Below, piece by piece: positions 1 to 11,699 of a stretch of 64,000 nt of DNA. Position 1 is the stretch's first letter, and the number at the start of each line of letters is the position of its first letter. Below the pieces are notes generated by a model. The model was given only the letters and a program-made list of their open reading frames with translations, was not told the DNA's origin and made no database searches. This DNA comes from Lumbricus rubellus (Eukaryota; Annelida; Clitellata; Crassiclitellata; Lumbricidae). The translations under genes were made by a program, and so were the position numbers. Location: contig OX243827.1 of the NCBI GenBank assembly GCA_945859605.1, forward strand, positions 21,454,968 to 21,518,967, given 5' to 3'.

Positions 1-489
1 GCCGAGATGGTAGTAAAAGGGTTAAACGTATTACAAGTCCTGCTATTTGTCAAGGAATAGGCAAGCTGAAATTGTTTCCAAAATTATATCTGCCTAGAGC
101 TGTTCTCCATTCTCTTAACTTGACACTAATTATAATAATTTGCTTTACTGAACAATCCGGTTGACAGACCGAAACCGGTTACAGTGTACAGTTATTGTGA
201 TTCACACAATTCACAAGAACGCAAATGACAAATCTTAACTACTAACAGAACAGACAGCCTGCAATACACGGTGCACTAATAGCAACCTGCAAAGCACTGT
301 CTATTCTACGAGTCTTCAGGAATTGAACTCCTGTCCACTGATCTCCATGTCAGTGTGTTTATCCAATGCACCACTGAACCCCCTCCCCCCTCTGATACCC
401 AAGCAATGACAAGTGACAGTTACAGTTACTGTACACAGATATTCTAGATATTGACCCATTGCTAATAAATGACTGATATATGTCTATAT

Positions 490-1165
490 ATAAGTCAACT
501 AGCTGAACCCGGCCACGCGTTGCTGTGGCTAAAAAGAGGCTCCCCCTCCCCTCCCTCTCCTCCTCCCCCTCCACCTCCCCTACCCCTTACCCCCTCCCCT
601 CCCCCTCCCCTTCCCCCTCTCCCTCCACCTCCCCCCTCCCCCTCCCCTTCCCCTCCCCCTCCCCTTCCCCTCCCCCCGCTTCCCCTCCCCTCCCTCCCCT
701 CCCCCTCCCTCCACCTCCCCCTCCGCCTCCCTCCCCCGCCCCTCCCCTCCCCTTCCCCCCTCCGACCTCCACCTCCCCTCCCCCACCACTCCTTCCCCAC
801 CGTCTTCGTCCCGCTCCCTCCGCTCCTTTCCTCCGTCACGCCGTGAAGGCCGCTTAAATTTTGAATCGCTTATGACGTCACAGGACGCGACGTTATTCAT
901 GTTTCGTCTGCTGTGTTTAGAGACAGCCTTTCTGAAATCTAGGAACCGCGTGGGACGTGTTGAATTTGGAAATGGCGGACGAACGAATTGCAAAGTTCAC
1001 TTTTTGTGGAAACGATTGCGTTTTTTCGGGTGAAAAAATCTTAAGACACGGTGCTATTTGAATGGAAGGTTTTGGTAAATTTTCACAACAATCGGTGCAT
1101 CAGTTTCGGCGTGGTGTTAACAGGAACTATTGGAAAGTTTCATTTTTATTTATATAGATATAAGT
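490..1165 (+). repeat. Dispersed repeat, family 1, copy A
   Basis: The head reads CTAGCTGAACCCGGCCACGC and the tail ends in ATTTTTATTTATATAGATA. The same head, central block (AAATGGCGG..GAACG..GCAAA..TTTTTGTGGAAA) and tail recur at about 56262-56708. The two copies differ mainly in the pyrimidine-rich filler after the head. No intact protein is visible. It looks like a retroposon-derived dispersed repeat, class not assigned. Confidence 0.6.
541..800. repeat. CT-rich low-complexity tract
   Basis: About 260 bases made almost wholly of CCCCT/CCCTT runs, lying inside the family 1 repeat. It creates long Pro/Ser-rich (plus) and Gly/Glu/Arg-rich (minus) open frames with no coding value. Confidence 0.9.
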
Positions 1166-1378
1166 GTTGCAGTCAGCATTTATTTAGCACTGTTTTAATT
1201 GTTTAAACTTGTTTTACAATCGCATCCATGCTGGTTACTGCTGAAAGTAGATACTCTAATGAGGAAGTCTTTTATTTTTATCAGAATGATTTATACATAC
1301 TAAATAATATTAATTACTAATTTTTAACTGTGGTTCGAATAAAGAATATAGTTGCTTACTAGATTACTTAATAAAACT

Positions 1379-1417
1379 CTGCATAAACCTCTCATATATG
1401 AGAGGTTTATTATGCAG
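1379..1417. repeat. Short palindrome (hairpin)
   Basis: Positions 1383-1410 are a perfect 28-base palindrome (ATAAACCTCTCATA and its complement). CTGC/GCAG outer arms extend it with a small bulge. There is no T run after it and no nearby gene end to support a regulatory role. Confidence 0.6.
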
Positions 1418-1739
1418 TTTTAGACAGCTGCTAATATCCTTGTGATGAGTGGTTGATGCTGATAATTGACTATATAATTGTAATTATACAGTACTGGGAA
1501 GTAGTAGTTAGTAATAGTTTCAGTTTTAGGACACTGTGTAATAACACAGATCTATCATTACGGTATTACCCTCCTCCTTTATCCAGGCTTTGGATGGGCA
1601 CTGGTACTGGGAAGTGCACCGTCAGTTCAGTTTTAAAGGAATTCAGGAGTAGCTGTCTATTTAGAAAGTACACGAAGGCTTGACCTCTTTCTTGTCCATG
1701 TCAGAACTGCCATGACTCAGTCCAGATACTTGCCTGCAT

Positions 1740-1925
1740 AGGTCAAACTCTATGGAATGGACTTCCACCATCATTTCTCTTAAAGTCTTTCCTCATCTTT
1801 CTCTCACCTCAAATCCTGCCTTTTCTCTCTGGGGTCGATCACACTGGGAATGCTTCCGTAAGGTTTTTGCTGAGAGAAATGCTTTACAAAATTTGGTCAT
1901 ATGCAACACAATACAATATCATATT
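1740..1925 (+). repeat. LINE 3' end remnant (WNxLP-type reverse transcriptase tail)
   Basis: The plus strand reads TLWNGLPPS followed by decayed coding sequence, then a short tail with ACTGGGAATGCTTCC and GCTTTACAAAAT. This matches the layout of other LINE ends here (17690-17940, reverse of 37160-37440). A WNxLP motif shortly before the stop is typical of L2/CR1-like reverse transcriptases. It is a truncated, dead copy. Confidence 0.45.
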
Positions 1926-2069
1926 TCCTGTAGTATCTACTGTACTCTGGCTTTGTTAGTACTCTCCTTGTTCTTTGATGTGGAATGACCATCCTGATAT
2001 AACTTGCGCTCAGGTGTGATCTTCCAAGTGTTACTATTTCTACCCAATGTGGTCAGACTTTTCTTTTTC

Positions 2070-2150
2070 GAGGGGGTTCTTCGCACTGGGAGCGCCTCTG
2101 ATTTGGTTGTACTGCAAGAAGTGCTTTATAAATCTGTAAATAGTATAATA
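2070..2150 (+). repeat. LINE/SINE tail fragment
   Basis: Contains CACTGGGAGCGCCTCTGATT and a GTGCTTTATAAATCTGTAAAT end, the shared tail seen on LINE and SINE copies throughout the window. Confidence 0.45.
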
Positions 2151-2750
2151 ATTAACTAGTTACTTGTAGATAGGACTGATTGCTTCCTTGTTGATGTCGT
2201 TGAGAGTAAATAACGAATAATTTGTTTAGGTGCCAGTTGATTGCTGGCAATATAGAAGTTGTGCATTTGATACAGAAATGGGAAATGACAGGATTCCCAT
2301 TTCATTTGCTGTGTGTGAATCATGATGACCATCAAGCCATTCATGTAGTGTTGCAACAGCAGCACAATAGAAGTTCGGATTAGATTAGATTAGATTTGAT
2401 TTGATTAGATTAGATTTGATTGAGGAAGTCTGTGTGTGATTAGATTTAGTCCCCTGAGGTGTCCTAACAAAAACTGCCATTCAACAGTGAGAACTTCGTT
2501 TTACTACGGAAGTATTTTTGGCATATAGTGATTAAGACTTGACGCGATTGGCAATTATTGGCACGCATGTCGATGATAATCTTTGACAATCGTGTATATC
2601 GCGATTATTTTCAGTTGACTTATTGAATATATATAATATAAAATTATATAGATATATATAAAAATTATATATACATATATATATATATATGTATATATAA
2701 TTGTTGAGTTATTGAACAATGAACATATATATATATAAATTATATACATA

Positions 2751-3753
2751 TAGGGTGTCCAATAAGTTCGTGAACGATTTTGCTTGCAGATAGCAGAAAA
2801 AGTTTGCAACAAACATTAATAATGCTTATGTCATTTGAAAGAGCTTTATGTCCTGAAACCAAAAAGTGTAAAAAGTGTTAGTTTTTGCAACGATAAAATG
2901 ACGTCATCAATTTATGCGGAAGGGCTATTTTTAGCAAATTGTATGCAGTTCGCGATTGTTTTTCGTAAACAAACTTGGGGAAATGGGGAAAACATCAGAC
3001 GTTCAGTTACGCTCGAAAGCTGCTATTCTTGATGAAAAAGGATATTCATATTCCGTTACAGGCGATGAATTAGGACGATCGAAAGGTTGGGTAGCAACAT
3101 GGGTTGAAAGAAGCAAGCAAGGCGAGTTAGGCGATCATGCACGATGCGTTCGACCAAAGATTTTGACACAGGCTGCTATTAAAATAATCAAAAAGGCGAA
3201 ATACAGACGAGGACCTGGATTGAGACAGACAGAAAAATCTCTCAAGGCAGGTGGACTGAAGGGCAACAAAGAAACAATCAGAAATTACATGAAAGGGGAG
3301 TTAAAGTGGAGAAGTTGGAAACGCAGAAAAAGCGCCATTGCTAACAGACGCTCAGAGGAAAAAACAGTTGTTATTCGCGAGCACATACATCTGCTGTTTT
3401 GCGAGCATGACTGAACGAAAATATTCATAACTACATTGAAAACTGGTCTCCAAACTCTCCTGATCTCTCACTGATTAAAAATCTCTGGAGTATATACTCT
3501 CAGGCATTGTCTACAAAGATCCTGAAGCAAATACTCCTGCTCAGCTAAAACGTCGTTTGCGAAAACATGGAATTCGATATCGGTTGAAACTTTGTACAAC
3601 TTCATCGAATCTTTATCCAGACGAATGAAAGCTGTTATAGCCAGCAAAGAAAACACTATTGCCTATTAAATGGTACAATAATTATTGATTTTTGTTGTGC
3701 ATATTTTTTGTAACAAGCTAGCAAAATCGTTCACGAACTTATTGGACACCCTG
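2751..3753 (+). mobile_element. Tc1/mariner-type transposon, internally deleted copy
   Basis: The element is 1003 bp, bounded by terminal inverted repeats of about 34 bp (AGGGTGTCCAATAAGTTCGT and onward at the left; the inverted copy ends at 3753), with a TA dinucleotide on each side (2749-2750 and 3754-3755). Those are the hallmarks of this superfamily. Both flanks are (TA)n-rich, so it inserted into a microsatellite. The two terminal repeats differ at their outermost base (T versus C). Inside is a transposase remnant, too short to be functional. Confidence 0.88.
2983..3669 (+). pseudogene. Tc1/mariner transposase remnant
   Basis: From ATG 2983 an open frame of about 144 codons encodes the N-terminal DNA-binding half, with a helix-turn-helix-like region (around VTGDELGRSKGWVATWVE) and a basic second half. 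It stops at TGA near 3414. Shortly after, in another frame, comes NWSPNSPDLSLIKNLWS, which resembles the third-Asp block of the catalytic core (family norm SPDLSPIENLW), with Pro and Glu replaced. The middle of the DDE domain is missing. The copy is therefore deleted and frameshifted, not an active transposase. Confidence 0.8.
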
Positions 3754-4384
3754 TATATATATATATAAATTATATACATGTAATTATGTACATATATATA
3801 ATTATATACATATATATATATAATTATGTACATATATATATATATCTCTCAATTTTAGAGTGCAACAGCTACGGTACTACTGTATCAATGTCTTATTATC
3901 TTGAAACTTTGTGAATTCCCCTGGGCAGTGGGCATTATAATCTGATTGTAACAGATACATCCTGAAACCAGATATCTCTACCATTCCATTGATGCCTTAT
4001 TAATTAATCAAATGAGACCGAACTAAAGCCAGTTGGCCACTGTGTGACGTCATGGCTATCTAAGTGAAGTTTGTTGGTTTGAGTTGGTTCCTGATTGGGG
4101 AGGCCTTCCACAAGTCATTCCCTCACAGTTGTTGAACGCTATCTCTTGATAATTGCATAATGCTATTGACGTTCGGCCATTATTTACTCATAGTTATAGA
4201 GCCCAACGCTTTTGACAGGCCAGTGTGTTTTGCACGGATTTTTATCCTATCCCATCGGCTGTTCAAGACCCGGATATAGCTGGGTGATTAAAACAGTCTA
4301 TTCATACATAGATATACATAATAGATACATACATAGATATACATAATAGATATCTTTGTAATGAAGTGTTTGATTTACTGCTTG

Positions 4385-4697
4385 CGTGCGTGAGTGAGCA
4401 TGTGCGTGTGTGTGTGTGTGTACGTGTGTGAGAGCGTGTGTGCCGCATGTGTGTGAGCGCGTGCGTGTGTGTGTACGTGTGTGCGTATGTGTTTGTGTGT
4501 GAGTGTGTGCATGTGTGTGTGTGCATGTGTGTGAGTGTGTGCTTGCGTATATGTGTGTTTTTGTGTGTGCGTGTGCGTGTGTATATGTGTGTGTTTTTGT
4601 GTGTTTTTGTGTGTGCGTGTGCGTGCGTATATGTGAGTGTTTTTGCGTGTGCGTGCGTGTGTGTGTGCGTGTGTGTGTGCGTGCGTGTGCTGCTTTG
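4385..4697. repeat. (GT)n-rich microsatellite
   Basis: More than 300 bases of interrupted TGTG/GTGC dinucleotide repeat. Cys/Val (plus) and Thr/His (minus) open frames across it are artefacts. Confidence 0.95.
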
Positions 4698-4894
4698 GTT
4701 GATTGTATTTAACCATTCGGCGTGCACAGATAGCTAAAGCAGAGTGCATACAAAGCTGTGAGGCGTATCGACCTTAGACAAGTTTCATACCCACATTGTC
4801 TGTGAGGAAAATAACGGGAAACCACCGCATATTTATCTCATTCACCAGTTGGCATAAAAACCAATGGACTTGCCTGCGGTTTAAGATCTCAATA

Positions 4895-5085
4895 TCATCA
4901 TCATCATCGTTGACGTCAACGTCGTAGTAGTCATCAACTTCGTCATCATCATCGTTGTCGTCATCGTCGGCGGCGGCGTCATCATCATCAACATCACCAG
5001 CAGCAGCACCATCATCATCTTCATCGTCATCATCATTGTCATCGTCATCATCATCATCTTCTTCATCATCATCATCATCATAATC
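4895..5085. repeat. (TCA)n trinucleotide repeat
   Basis: Interrupted TCA/TCG triplets; the minus strand reads as an Asp-rich frame. No splice or domain evidence supports coding. Confidence 0.92.
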
Positions 5086-5560
5086 TTGAGTACAGTGAAC
5101 TGTTAGACCTGTGTAATACAATGCAATACAATACACTACATTACAATACAGTGCGCCTGTATTTTGAAACTGCCCACCTTCCAACATGACCACGTGACAC
5201 AACATCTATGATACTGAGCAATATGTGAGCATACAATGCTCAAGGTCACTACATAATAATCCACCCTCTGAGTGGAGGAGCAGGCTCTCCCCATCACAAT
5301 CGAATCACTCAGCTCTATTGAAGCAGTCACCAACGGTGTTTCCCCATGTTTATCCACAGTCATCCTCAGACTTCCTAGTTTATTTGCATTAAAAAGTGCA
5401 CTCAGAGGAAGAGGTCAGCTTCAGGTCCGGTTTAGATGTAATAAAGCAGGTCTAGATTTAGATGAAGACAAGATGTAATCATGGAGTATGCTCAACGTTC
5501 CTTCACTCAGGATGAACTCCTCATTCCCTGAGCATGAACTGCTCTTAAAAAAGGATTTGT

Positions 5561-5785
5561 AGGCGCAGTGGTGTAGTGGTGGCGTCGTTGCTTTGGAGCC
5601 GGAAGGTTCGAGGTTCGAATCCACCTCAAACCACCGCGTAAGGACCTTGGGCAAGTCCTTCACTCGCATTTGCTCAGCGCTTCGGCGTGAAACTCCGATG
5701 CAGTGTCCGCTCTGCATTCGGGAGCGCCTCTGAGTAGTGATAGAGAGCTTGAAGGGGCGCTATAACAAGTGTACATACAAACATT
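5561..5785 (+). repeat. tRNA-derived SINE, copy 1
   Basis: The head has an A-box-like TGGTGTAGTGG and a perfect B box (GGTTCGAATCC), the RNA polymerase III promoter layout of tRNA-derived SINEs. The body runs TAAGGACCTTGGGCAAGTCC..GCTCAGCGCTTCGGCG..ACTCCGATGCAGTGTCC. The tail is GGGAGCGCCTCTGAGTAG..CTTGAAGGGGCGCTATAACA, ending in CATACAAAC. At least nine further copies lie in the window. The head does not fold as an intact tRNA. Confidence 0.88.
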
Positions 5786-5845
5786 AAACAGTGTCGAGCT
5801 TTCTCTTTTATTGGCTCCATGGTATGGAATGGGCTTCCAAGTGCT

Positions 5846-6066
5846 GTTTGTTTCTATGTGCACTTGTTATAGCGCCTCTTCAAGGTCATTACTCAGAGGC
5901 GCTCCCGACTGCAGCGCGGACACTGCATCGAAGTTTCACGCCAAAGCGCTGAGCAATTGCGAGTGAGGGACTTGCCCAAGTCCTACGCGGCGACTTGAGG
6001 TGGATTCGAACCTACAACCCTCCGGCTGCAAGGCAATGAACATACCCACTACACCACCATGCCCCA
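5846..6066 (-). repeat. tRNA-derived SINE, copy 2
   Basis: Reverse-complement copy of the SINE at 5561, only about 60 bp from it in inverted orientation. The B box reads GGTTCGAATCC on the minus strand. The pair could form a long foldback. Confidence 0.85.
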
Positions 6067-6457
6067 CATTTATGCGCCATATTCTTAGGGTTAACTCAGC
6101 TGCATTTTATTGCAGCCTTAAAACAGTACTTTTCTGCTGAGGTTGGGTCGGGAGCGCTCCTGAGTAGTAACCTTGAAGGGGCGCTACATACATGTAAATC
6201 TTCATTACGAATGAATTTCTGCAGAATCATCACAGGATGTAAAAGGTTTGTTTATGAACGTCAAGTCAGAAGGGTTGTCCTGATGTGATATCCGACTGCA
6301 TGCATGTGACCGAGAAGTTGAGCTTTTTGACAAAAATGTTTGACATCGAAAGGAATTGTGATTTATGACCAGGATCTGTTTGAGTTGTGTTGACGCAATT
6401 CGACACGTTGTGAACTTCAGCTGCTGTTATCATTTATCACCACACGATGATGATTGT

Positions 6458-6672
6458 GGGGCGCGGTGGTGTAGTGGTGGCGTTGTTGCCTTGGAGCCGG
6501 AAGGTTCGAGGTTCGAATCCACCTTGCCGCGTAAGGACCTTGGGCAAGTCCTTCACTTACAATTGCTCAGCGCTTCGGCGTGAAACTCCGATGCAGTGTC
6601 CTCTCTGCATTTGGGAGCGCCTCTGAGTAGAGAGAACTTGAAGGGGTGCTATAACAAGTGCACATACAAATA
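6458..6672 (+). repeat. tRNA-derived SINE, copy 3
   Basis: Near-complete copy: GGGGCGCGGTGGTGTAGTGG head, B box, and GGGGTGCTATAACAAGTGCA tail ending CATACAAATAAA. Confidence 0.87.
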
Positions 6673-7361
6673 AACTCATTAATGATGTTATTGACATGCT
6701 AAACAGTTGATTGTAAGGCTAGGAGTTCAGACCCTTCCAGGAGAAGCCTATACCCCCTCTCTGAGTTGAATTGACTCAGGCCTGTTGATGCTTTGGATAA
6801 CACACTGGCATGTACAATCAGCGGAAACCCATTCAATCCCCTTCAACTTTTAAAAAACAATAATAGAAGCTGCACTTGCTCTCGAGCTCATTAAATTTAC
6901 TCTGGCACTTGACATTATGCGTGTAAAGCATTCTCGAAGTGGCTTGCTAAGTACTGACGATGCTATATAAGTTGTCTGAATTACAATTATAATAGCAATT
7001 CGTAGGATAGCAATTCGTAGGATAGAAATACTGCCTGCTGTCTGTGCTGTTAGTAGTTAAGATTGATGTTAATTTAAGATGATTGTATAACTGAACACTG
7101 TATTAAACTGGTTGCGGTCTGTCAACCCGATTGTTGAATAAACGAAAATTATTACTGGTCAATTATTATTAAATGGGCATCATCATACGCTGACTAACAC
7201 TCTGTGCAGTATGAGGAGATCGGGCAGGGAAGGAGAGGACTGAAATCAGTTTTTTAGTTAGGGGAAGCTGTTTTATTTGGCGGTACTTCCATACTAATTA
7301 CTTGCAGTAGTGGAACAAACTTTCATTGTATACTTGACTGTCCGTGTACTTGTTTTGATAG

Positions 7362-8044
7362 ATTCGTTTGGCTCATCTTCGAAGCACAACTGTCTCGATG
7401 AAGAATGGTCGGAAGATGTGAGTATTGTTTTTGCTTTGACCAAAACTTAGATCCTTCTAAAGGGACAGAGCTCTGGAAGGATTTCTGTCAGAGCTCTGGA
7501 AGATTGTTCTATGTCAAGGGATGGACCAACTTACCTGTAATTGAGTTCACTTTGTTTTGGAACAATCTTTCAGCTGACATTAGAGCTGTCCCTGTAAACT
7601 CCGCTCATTATAGTTTTCCTATGATAATTAATTGCTGTACATTAGTATATGTCTAATTTAGAAAAAATTATTTCTTCATTTCTATAGCCCCACTCCCCCT
7701 TTAAGCTTTCTTCTCGACTGATCTAGGACTAGTGTTTTGGGGCAAAGCCTCGAATTTGTTCTAATTGTTTTAGCAGTCCTCATGAACTGAACTTGCACTG
7801 TGATTTACGATAGTTTTACTGAACATTACATTTCTAATGAATGTCATCTGGGCGGATTTGTGAATTTGAATGTTAAACGTTGTCAGAACTGAACAGATAA
7901 TTATCATATGCAGCATAAGTTGTCCAGAGTTCATCAATTTAATGCAGATCTCTGTGTTTTGGATGGGTGACGACTTGAGTAAATATGCCAGAGTCCATAC
8001 AGCACATAATATCCTGTATGATACAGGCATTTATATACGTATGT

Positions 8045-8097
<53 letters not shown>

Positions 8098-11000
8098 TCT
8101 ATGAGTCACCCACTTAGTCTTGGGGTGATTTATATATAGGGAAATGAAGTGTTAATTAGAATCTGTACTGACGAGGTGTCAAGATCTGTTGCCATAATTA
8201 CCTGTCAAAATGTAGACGTGTTGGGAGTTGCACTTAGTTGTTCAGAAATGTAGTTACTTGTTCAGAAATTTATAGTATCTACTTATTGAGAAATGTAGTT
8301 TCTTGTTGAGAAATGTTGAGAATGTAGTTTCTTGTTGAGAAATGTTGTTTCTTATTGAGAAATGTAGTTACTTGTTCAGAAACGTACCTACCTTGTTGAG
8401 AAATGTATCTACTTGTTGAGAAATGTAGTTTCTTATTGAGAAGTGTAACACCAATGAAACAAAGGAATCACTGAAAAACCATAACCAAACACTCTACAGC
8501 ATCATCAATATTGTAAAAGTGACTTACTTACTCACAATATTCTACATTGAAAAATGTAGTTTCTTGTTGAGAAATGTATCTACTTATTGAGAAGTGTGGC
8601 TACTTATTGAGAAGCGTAGCTCCTTGTTTGGAAATGTAGCTACTTATTGAGAAATGTAGCTATGTATTGACAGATATAATTATTTGTTATGAAATTAGAG
8701 ACTAAGGCCAATACCCATAAATTGGAAAAGTTAACTGAAAATTATGTTCAATGAAAAACATAGAACTTGTTTGCATTAAACCTAATTGAAGTAATGATTT
8801 TTTAACTATGTCATATGTTACAATAATTCTCTTTGCTTATACTGTCATCATGTGAGGCAATGGGATCTGCTAAGCACTTGTCCATGTATGACCCAGGGCT
8901 GTTTTTAAAGTAATGTTTAGAACTGCACAACCCCTTCTTTTCCTTCCCATCCTCCATGGTAAATTACTTCCAATCGGAGGGCAATGACCGTTTTGCTAGT
9001 TTTAACTGTACAGAAGTGCTTCTACAACTGCACATTTTGTGTACACCTGCATGTTAAAAATGCCCTGTGATGACCTATAGATGCATGCCAAGGTTAGGCT
9101 ATTGTGAAAATCTGTAAATTTTAACTGTCAGAAACTGGTTCATAAAACATTTTCAACCAACGGGTTAGGATGTTGTAAGTAAGTAAGTAAGTAAGTCACT
9201 TTTACAATATTGGTGATGCTGTAGAGTGTTTGGATATAATGGTTTTTCAGTAATTCTGTTGTTCCATCGGGGTATTCCCAATCTAGGTCCAGGGTTTATA
9301 TAACTTGCGTTATCTAATCAGTTCTCACTTTGATTATTGCATGATTAATTTGTGATACTTGTAATGCTTTATGTATCTTTTTTCTGCCTCATATCTTAGT
9401 GTGCTTGATACATACGGACCAATAAAAAAATTGATTGATTGATTGATATTTTTCAGCTGACGGGGTTGCAGTCTTGTGATGAGTCGGAGATGAATCAGAT
9501 GCGGAAGTGGATCCTGACGAACATCATCGACAGCGAGAGAAGCTACTGTGAAATGCTGGCCCTTCTGCTTTCGGTCAGCTGCTGTCATTTTTGTCTAATG
9601 TGTATAATGTATAAAATTATGCTTATAAATCAAGCCTTTCAGTGGGGGCTATAAATTGCATTATTTTCAAGCAATGGTGGGTCAGGGTTTTGAAGGCAAC
9701 TAAGCAAAATGCCCTTGGGAGTAGGAATTGTGGAATAGGCTGGGTGAGCCCATCCCCCAATTTTTTCGTTCTTTCTTTATACCCCTACACCACCGCACCC
9801 CACAGCAACGATGGGTGAAGATTTTTTAAATTAACAGAGTGTGATGAAGTTTTTTTTTAGAATATCAACACCATCATATTGCCATTTATATCTAGAAATG
9901 TAGAAACCATAGCTGTAGAAAACATTTTTTCCCTTTTTTATCCCCAAAACGTCGTTTTTATCGGTTTTTGTTTTCTTTAACTTTATTTATTCATTTACTT
10001 TCTATTATTATTTTCCTTAATTTTATTTATTTTTTCTGATATTCCTTATGTTTTCCGCCAACTCTTAAGGATTCAGCTAACTAAAGTCATTATTTCATCG
10101 TTTAACATCATCATTTAAGAGATAGCCTGCGTGTAGTAGGTTCCTAATCAAGGTTTTCACAGTTAAAATGCGGTTTTAGATGTAGCAAAGTCAAATTATT
10201 TTCCTTTTGCGTTTTTTATCGTTTTTATTTTCGTTTTTTATTTTTTTTAAAAAACGACGTTTTTTCCGTTTTTTTATTCCGTTTCCATCGTTTTTTTTGC
10301 ATCTATGGTAGAAACGTATTTCATCTTTTACTGTGTTTCAATGTTGTGTATTTCAGTATATGAACACCCTTGGTGCTGCCGCTGGTGGCAATAAAGAAAT
10401 CATATCTACCAAGGACAAGGACTGCATCTTCTTCAAAATACCCGATCTCCATAGATGTCACGTCGATTTTGTTGAAAGCTTGAAGCCAGTCGTTGATAAA
10501 TGGTCAAAGGACGTCCAGGTCGGACCCATCATCAAGGAAATGGTAAGCTTTGATAAATGGTCAAAGGACGTCCAGGCTGGACCCATCATCAAGGAAATGG
10601 TAAGCTTTGATATTAATAAATGGTCAAAGGACGTCCAGGTTGGACCCATCATCAAGGAAATGGTGAGGTTTGACGAATGGTAAAAATATGTCCTGGTAAT
10701 GTAATGTAAATCTTTAAGATGTAATGCAATTCTTTGTAATGTGAATCTCAGTGTTTACAGAAGCCACCCAGGTCAGAGAGACCAGCTTATTCACCGGTGC
10801 TATATTCGATTAAGTCTGTGATAGCCTGAGCTGCCCTATTCTTTCTGGTGCCAGGTAAAATCCAGGGAGGTGAAGCCAAGGTAGGACCCATCATCAAGGA
10901 AATAGTAAGCTTTGATAAATTATGAATGGTTGGACCAATCATCAAGGAAATACCGGTAGTAAGCTTGGATAGATTATGAATGGTTGGACCAATCATCAAG

Positions 11001-11661
11001 GAAATAGTAAGCTTGGATAGATTATGAATGGTTGGACCAATCATCAAGGAAAGGTAAGCTTTGATAATTGGTCACAGGAAATGGTATGTCAATGGAGAAC
11101 CGTAAAAGATGTGTGTGTGTGTGTGTGTGTGTCGGTGTTTGTTTGTGTGTGTGTGTTTGTGAGTGTGTGTGTTCTCAATTTATTGCTAGATAAACATTTC
11201 TTCTGTTTGCTTTTTGAGACTGTTTTCGTCGCCTTCTTTTGAACGTGACCCTAATATTTGAACGACTTTTGGTTTATTAGTTGAATGAATTAGGATTTAA
11301 TGTGCTTTCTGTGCCAACACTTGCTTGCCGAGCTTGGGTTAGGTACTTTAACACGTTGGCCGCGAGGGGCGTGTATACACGTCCCCCATTCAGTCATTTA
11401 ACACAGCAAATCAACAGTCAACGTGTTAAAGGTACTGTGTCAAGTGTCTAACTGCATGCGTTAATACGTTTGTATTTATGTGCACACATGCAATGCATGT
11501 GCAGTCTAAGTATACCTACGATATAGTGCACACTATGCCATATACCAGTAATCCAGTATGTATCATTGCAATACATACTGCTCATTTTACCGTCGCAATC
11601 TGTCAAACGAATGGTGGATGTACAAAGTTAATTTTTTATGCTTACGTTTTGTAATTATAAC

Positions 11662-11699
<38 letters not shown>

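Noticed and set aside
469..993. Pro/Ser-rich plus-strand and Gly/Arg-rich minus-strand open frames
   Set aside because: They follow a CT-rich low-complexity tract inside a dispersed repeat, with no splice signals or domains.
4302..4749. Cys/Val- or Thr/His-rich open frames
   Set aside because: Produced by a GT dinucleotide microsatellite.
4774..5205. Asp-rich open frame of 143 codons on the minus strand
   Set aside because: Driven by TCA triplet repeats; flanking residues show no recognisable protein.
5561..5640. tRNA gene (A and B boxes present)
   Set aside because: It does not form an intact cloverleaf, and the same sequence recurs with a SINE body and tail at least ten times.
7405..7656. 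83-codon open frame starting in the first visible BCR/ABR exon
   Set aside because: It reads the exon in the wrong frame and runs into the intron; the phase required by the next exon is different.
8228..8675. CRISPR-like repeat array
   Set aside because: Units vary in length and sequence, spacers are not unique, and the context is a eukaryotic intron; it is a minisatellite.
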